Below, one piece after another: positions 9,917 through 13,081 of a stretch of 13,081 nt of DNA. The stretch is from JADFOB01 sp964651325 (GTDB taxonomy: Bacteria > Planctomycetota > Phycisphaerae > UBA1845), in NCBI GenBank assembly GCA_964651325.1, contig CAZYXP010000097.1, positions 1 through 13,081 of the forward strand. Direction: 5' to 3'. Within the stretch, counting starts at the first letter, position 1. Each line of letters opens with the position of its first letter. Under the pieces are notes generated by a model. It saw only the letters and a program-made list of their open reading frames with translations, was not told where the DNA came from and searched no databases. The translations under genes were made by a program, and so were the position numbers.

Positions 9917-9965
9917 GCGTCGCGGCCGCCCGGCGATCGCAAGACAACCGCTACAGGAAAAATGA
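9906..9965 (+). pseudogene. 19-codon ORF at the expected terminase start, possibly a gene remnant
   Basis: ATG 9906 lies inside the 3' end of the preceding gene, with GGAG seven bases upstream (9895-9898). It opens MSIERRGRPAIARQPLQEK and stops at TGA 9963-9965. The placement is that of a translationally coupled next gene, and the basic N-terminus is compatible with the start of a phage terminase. The same frame stays open past the TGA to a TAG near 10068, without recognisable motifs. It could be a truncated large terminase, a real tiny leader ORF, or chance; the sequence alone cannot decide. Confidence 0.3.
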
Positions 9966-10094
9966 AACCGCACTAGCCCAAGTCTCTCTGTGCTACCAAC
10001 ACCTCAAATCTTGTCGCGCCGACAAGGTCTTGTTCGCCCTTTGCTTGGTTGCGGCGCCAGACCGTGCTAGGATCGCAGTCAGAGCCGCGGGCGC

Positions 10095-10184
10095 CAGCCT
10101 GCGGACAGCAGCCTGCGGACTCCGGGACCGTCCGCGGTAGGATGTCACCAGGCTTGCGCCTTGGTGCTCTGTGTCCTCTGTGGC
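10095..10184. repeat. Short tandem repeats and a hairpin in a gene-free stretch
   Basis: Positions 9966-10228 carry no gene I can support. They contain CAGCCTGCGGAC twice (10095-10106, 10109-10120; period 14). The second copy pairs with GTCCGCGG (10130-10137) as an 8-bp stem with one G-T pair. A 9-bp period unit CTCTGTG follows, repeated at 10167-10173 and 10176-10182. The last motif is of the GCCACAGAGG-type intergenic repeats seen in many environmental bacterial genomes. These lie just downstream of the RNase P RNA 3' end. No T-run marks a terminator for that RNA. Confidence 0.45.
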
Positions 10185-10228
10185 TGAATCCGAATCCATC
10201 GACGCCAACGATGGCGGACCGCAAAGAT

Positions 10229-10630
10229 GGTGAAGCGGGCGAGTAAGCCGAATTTTGTATTTCGCGCAATGCGAAGCGGCGATCATTTATCTAGGCCGAC
10301 AATCGCTCGCCGGCTCATGCACCCTACCCTTAGCTTCTTGTTCTCGCCTTGCCGAGGCACGGCGGAGCAAACGAGACGGGTCGCCTCTAACTAACTATTT
10401 GGGCTTGCTGGCGGTGGGGTTTACCCTGCCACGACCGTCACCGGCCGCGCGGTGCGCTCTTACCGCACCATTTCACCCTTACCGGGCTGGAAACCAGTCC
10501 GGCGGTATCTTTTCTGTGGCACTTTCCCGCGGCTCGCGCCGGGTTGGCGTTACCAACCACCGCACCCTATCCAGTTCGGACTTTCCTCCCTAACGCTTAC
10601 GCGCGGGCGATCACCTCCGCCCGCTTCACC
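10229..10630 (-). ncRNA. rnpB: RNase P RNA, bacterial type A
   Basis: The catalytic RNA of ribonuclease P, which cuts the 5' leader from precursor tRNAs. Reading the minus strand, all hallmark blocks appear in order: GGAGGAAAGTCC near the 5' end, CAGAAAAGATACCGCC, then AGGGTGAAA with GCGGTAAGAGCGCACCG. Next come GGTAAACCCCACC, CAAGCCCAAATAG, AGATAAATGATCGCCGC and finally ACAAAATTCGGCTTAC. The ends are set by a perfect 13-bp P1 helix: GGTGAAGCGGGCG (10630-10618) pairs with CGCCCGCTTCACC (10241-10229). The resulting length of 402 nt is normal for type A. Protein ORFs crossing this region in several frames are accidental. A matching promoter lies directly upstream at 10638-10666. No T-run terminator follows the 3' end, so processing or factor-dependent termination is likely. 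Confidence 0.97.
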
Positions 10631-10637
10631 GGTGGCT

Positions 10638-10666
10638 ATTGTCGGCGGTTACGGTGGAAATGTCGA
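10638..10666 (-). promoter_or_regulatory. Sigma-70-type promoter of rnpB
   Basis: On the minus strand, TCGACA (10666-10661; one mismatch to TTGACA) and GACAAT (10643-10638; two mismatches to TATAAT) are separated by exactly 17 bp. Seven bases then lead to the first base of the RNase P P1 helix at 10630, the distance expected for transcription starting at the mature or near-mature 5' end. Confidence 0.75.
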
Positions 10667-10685
10667 ATAGGGGGGATGAATGTCT

Positions 10686-10914
10686 GAAGGTCGAAGGTCG
10701 GAAGTCGCGTGTGACAGCGGGGACGTGCGAGGCAGGGTCTTCGCGCCGGCGGGACGCGGGATTGTAGCCATGGGTGGAGCGGCGTGGCCGCGCGGGCTTC
10801 AAGCCCGCGGCTCGGGGTGGTACGCGCGACTCTCAGTCTCAGCGCCCCATCTTGAACCTTGCAACCTTCAAATCTTCAAGTTTTCACATCTTCGACCTTG
10901 GACTTTCGACCTTC
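10686..10914. repeat. Possible miniature element with inverted heptamer arrays at its ends
   Basis: The left end (10686-10706) is three 7-base units: GAAGGTC, GAAGGTC, GGAAGTC. The right end (10894-10914) is GACCTTG, GACTTTC, GACCTTC, the imperfect reverse complement (about 17 of 21 positions). Looser CTT-rich units continue leftward from the right end to about 10850. Near the middle is a strong hairpin, CGCGGGCTT-C-AAGCCCGCG (10791-10809), of REP type. No protein is encoded. It may be a non-autonomous mobile element or simply two repeat types side by side. It fills most of the gap between rnpB and the peptidase gene. Confidence 0.4.
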
Positions 10915-10955
10915 GACGATCCGCTTCCGACAAGATTGTGCGCATCGGACTGCTC

Positions 10956-10981
10956 GCTTCGCGAAGCCTGGCTGGTACAAT
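10956..10981 (+). promoter_or_regulatory. Candidate promoter with overlapping palindrome for the peptidase gene
   Basis: TACAAT (10976-10981) matches a -10 box at five of six positions and would start transcription about 50 bases before the peptidase start. There is no good -35 at the right distance; instead a perfect 12-bp palindrome, GCTTCGCGAAGC (10956-10967), covers that zone. This could mean a regulator binds there, or the palindrome could be coincidental. Confidence 0.35.
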
Positions 10982-11027
10982 CCATCGCTCAGGTCGTGTG
11001 CGGATTTCTGCTTTGCTAGGTATTGAG

Positions 11028-11032
11028 AGGAG
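11028..11032 (+). promoter_or_regulatory. Shine-Dalgarno site that fixes a TTG start
   Basis: AGGAG, within GAGAGGAGAT, ends six bases before TTG 11039. It is the strongest ribosome-binding site seen in the window and supports TTG as the true start of the peptidase, because the encoded N-terminus is a good signal peptide. Confidence 0.75.
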
Positions 11033-11038
11033 ATCGCC

Positions 11039-13081
11039 TTGTCTACGAATTCGCTTCGTGTTGCAACCGTATTGATCCTGGCCGGCATGGCCGCTTCGGC
11101 GCGGGCTGGGGAATTGCATTTTCCCGCTGACCGCCCGGCCGATATTGAGCATATCAAGCTCACGCTTCGTGTGGACATCCCCAAGGAAACGGTCAAGGGC
11201 TCGGCCTCTATCGATCTTGTGGCCTTGCGTGAGTTGTCGTCGATCCGTTTTGACGCCGTTGATTTTAATGTGGGCGACGTCACCATCGCGCGGGCGGGGC
11301 GGCGCGAGTCTGTTGGACATCTCAACGATGGCAAGTCGATCACGCTGCTGCTTGCCGATCACCCATTGCCCGCGGGCGAAAAGGTGACCGTTCACATCGA
11401 GTACGAGGTGGCCGAGCCCGAGTCGGGGCTACACTTTTACGGCCCGACCGCGCAGGATCCCGACGTGCCGTATGTGGTTTGGTCGCAGGGCGAGTCGATC
11501 ACGAACCGGTATTGGTTTCCCTCGTTCGATCATCCCAACGAGAAGCAAACCTCCGAAATGATCGTGACCGTGGACGCCGGCAACGAGGCGATTTCCAATG
11601 GCCGGTTGCTTTCCAAGAAGAAAAACGCAGATGGCACGCGGACGTTTCACTACCTGCAAGACAAACCGCATGCGGCATACCTCGTGACGCTGATCGTTGG
11701 GGCGTTTCATCGGGAAGAGGATACGTGGCGCGGCAAGCCGGTGATTTACTATGTGCCTGAGGACCGGGCCGACGATCTTACCCGTGCGTTTGAAAACACG
11801 CCGCGCATGCTCGAATTCTTCAGCAACACCTTCGGCGTGGAATACCCGTGGGACGCATACACGCAGACCTGTGCGCATGGATTCGGCGGCGGCATGGAGA
11901 ACACGAGCGCGACCACGCTCGGGCTACGCACGTTGCACGATGCTCGCGCCCATCTGGATTACTCATCCGACGGACTCGTCTCGCACGAGCTCGCCCATCA
12001 ATGGTTCGGCGATCTGATTACGTGCAAGGATTGGTCGCACCTCTGGCTCAATGAGGGCTTTGCGACGTATGCCTCGGCCCTATGGAGCGAGCTCGACCTG
12101 GGCGCGGACGAATACGATTTTCAAATCTACAAGGACATGAAACGTGCTTTTTCCGGCGCGAAGGAGCGGCCGGTGGTGGATCGTGCGTACGACCATCCGG
12201 GTCAGATGTTTGACGCTCGAAGTTATCCGAAAGGCTCGTCGATTTTGCACATGTTGCGCCGGCGCGTCGGAGACGATGCGTTTAAGGCGTCGATCAAGCT
12301 GTTCCTGACGGAATTTGGTTATCAATCCGTGGAGACGGCGGATCTGCGCCAATGCTTTGAAACGGTGACGGGTCGCGGCTTGGAGCGTTTTTTCCACGAT
12401 TGGACCCGCCGCCCTGGTGCGCCGACGGTCACGGCGAGCTATTCTTGGAACGAAGACGATCGGCTGGCGGAGGTCACGATCGAACAGACCCAAGAGGCTG
12501 ACGCCTTCCATTTTCCCATGGCGATCGAGTTTCACTTTGAAGACGGCAAGACCGAGACGATTCAGCGAGACATCACGGGAAAGCACGAGCAGTTTTACAT
12601 GCCGCTACCGAGCAGCCCGACGATGGCGCTGTTTGATCCGGAGCAGGCCGTGCTGATGGAGTTGAAGGCCACCAAGCCGCGTGATCTCTGGGCGGCCCAG
12701 TTGACCGGGGCGCCGCGGGTTATTTCTCGGATTCGCGCGGCCAAGCATTTTGGCAAAGTGGGGAAGAAGCGGAACGTCGAGGTGTTGTCGGAAGCGCTGG
12801 AGAAGGAATCCTTTTGGGGCGTAGGCGTGCAGATCGCTGAGGCGATTGGCAAAGTCGGCGGCGACAAGGCTCGCGACGCGTTGCTTGCGCATCTGAAAAA
12901 TGAAAAACCCCAAAAGCCTCGTACAGGAGGACAGGGGGTGTGCGCGTTCGGCATGTGGTTTCTGGTTTTTTCTCTGTTTGACGATGCGCTGAGCTCGCGC
13001 AAAATTTCACAAGCTTTCGACAGTGTATCCAGGACTGCCTGGACAATCAGAAAAATGTTAGTCATGCTACTTACCTTTCAT
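11039..13081 (+). CDS. Secreted M1-family zinc aminopeptidase (3' partial)
   Basis: The frame is open from TTG 11039 to the window edge (681 codons, no stop). A signal peptide MSTNSLRVATVLILAGM with cleavage after ARA (residue ~23) sends it to the periplasm or outside. All M1 features are present: the N-terminal beta saddle, exopeptidase motif GGMEN (284-288) and zinc site HELAH (H316, E317, H320), with the third ligand E339 exactly 18 residues later in NEGFATYAS. The transition-state tyrosine Y396 lies in YPKGSSILHMLR. It should remove N-terminal residues from peptides using one zinc ion. After the catalytic domain come a beta domain and the start of a HEAT-like helical region (ISRIRAAKHFGKVGKK through IAEAIGKVGGDKARDALLAHL). 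After about KNEKPQKPR (residue ~628) the sequence stops looking like M1: it becomes hydrophobic and differs in base use, so the true gene may be interrupted near 12920. Confidence 0.93.
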   Translation, partial: MSTNSLRVATVLILAGMAASARAGELHFPADRPADIEHIKLTLRVDIPKETVKGSASIDLVALRELSSIRFDAVDFNVGDVTIARAGRRESVGHLNDGKSITLLLADHPLPAGEKVTVHIEYEVAEPESGLHFYGPTAQDPDVPYVVWSQGESITNRYWFPSFDHPNEKQTSEMIVTVDAGNEAISNGRLLSKKKNADGTRTFHYLQDKPHAAYLVTLIVGAFHREEDTWRGKPVIYYVPEDRADDLTRAFENTPRMLEFFSNTFGVEYPWDAYTQTCAHGFGGGMENTSATTLGLRTLHDARAHLDYSSDGLVSHELAHQWFGDLITCKDWSHLWLNEGFATYASALWSELDLGADEYDFQIYKDMKRAFSGAKERPVVDRAYDHPGQMFDARSYPKGSSILHMLRRRVGDDAFKASIKLFLTEFGYQSVETADLRQCFETVTGRGLERFFHDWTRRPGAPTVTASYSWNEDDRLAEVTIEQTQEADAFHFPMAIEFHFEDGKTETIQRDITGKHEQFYMPLPSSPTMALFDPEQAVLMELKATKPRDLWAAQLTGAPRVISRIRAAKHFGKVGKKRNVEVLSEALEKESFWGVGVQIAEAIGKVGGDKARDALLAHLKNEKPQKPRTGGQGVCAFGMWFLVFSLFDDALSSRKISQAFDSVSRTAWTIRKMLVMLLTFH
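12920..13081 (-). other. Foreign-looking edge segment with a possible minus-strand small gene
   Basis: This stretch is AT-richer than the peptidase before it and breaks its helical-repeat pattern. On the minus strand an ATG at 13065 has AAGG eight bases upstream (13077-13074) and encodes MTNIFLIVQAVLDTLSKACE and further helical residues. That frame then runs on into the complement of the peptidase, so its real end would be lost at the junction. The look suggests a small gene from another replicon, such as a phage or mobile element. I cannot name it, and a short true C-terminus of the peptidase is the alternative. Confidence 0.35.

Noticed and set aside
10255..10670. Open reading frames on the plus strand
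   Set aside because: They lie antisense to the RNase P RNA gene and have low-complexity, non-protein-like composition.
10686..10914. CRISPR-like array
   Set aside because: The repeat units are only 7 bases, contiguous and degenerate, with no spacers and no cas genes nearby.
12595..13065. 156-codon minus-strand ORF as one whole gene
   Set aside because: All but its first ~48 codons are the complement of the peptidase; only the start region could be real.

Overview
The window looks like one bacterial chromosomal segment or metagenomic contig from a moderately GC-rich, two-membrane bacterium. It encodes an outer-membrane porin, exported proteins and a bacterial type A RNase P RNA. TTG and GTG starts, hairpin-type intergenic repeats and heptamer arrays, and a secreted M1 peptidase with a C-terminal helical-repeat region would suit Planctomycetota or a similar lineage. 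That placement rests on general impression only.

Layout. (1) Positions 1-4898, plus strand: the probable tail of an unknown gene, then a coiled-coil porin, a stand-alone phosphate-binding-type periplasmic domain, and a 989-residue hybrid histidine kinase (HisKA-HATPase-REC-REC-HPt). The last two overlap by ATGA. Together they read as an uptake/sensing unit: a pore in the outer membrane, a small binding protein in the periplasm and a phosphorelay kinase in the inner membrane. (2) Positions 5000-7200, minus strand, convergent with the kinase: a two-gene operon (GTGA overlap) of a pseudo-receiver protein with a long disordered tail, and a pseudo-receiver/GAF/GGDEF diguanylate cyclase with intact active site and I-site. 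(3) Positions 7514-9916, plus strand: a probable lipoprotein followed by four very tightly packed small genes (gaps or overlaps of a few bases). Their sizes, order and look recall the segment just upstream of the large terminase in Mu-like phages, but no terminase follows. A well-placed ribosome-binding site and a 19-codon ORF sit where it should begin. (4) Positions 9917-11038: no protein genes. This stretch holds small repeats, the RNase P RNA gene (10229-10630, minus) with a good sigma-70-type promoter, and a possible miniature element bounded by inverted heptamer arrays. (5) Positions 11039-13081, plus strand: a secreted M1 zinc aminopeptidase that runs to the window edge. Its last ~160 bases do not look like the rest of the gene and may mark an insertion or assembly junction.

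The most interesting regions are the orphan Mu-like packaging segment, the pseudo-receiver protein ending in a FliM-like LTQEELAALI peptide beside a diguanylate cyclase, and the foreign-looking 3' edge.
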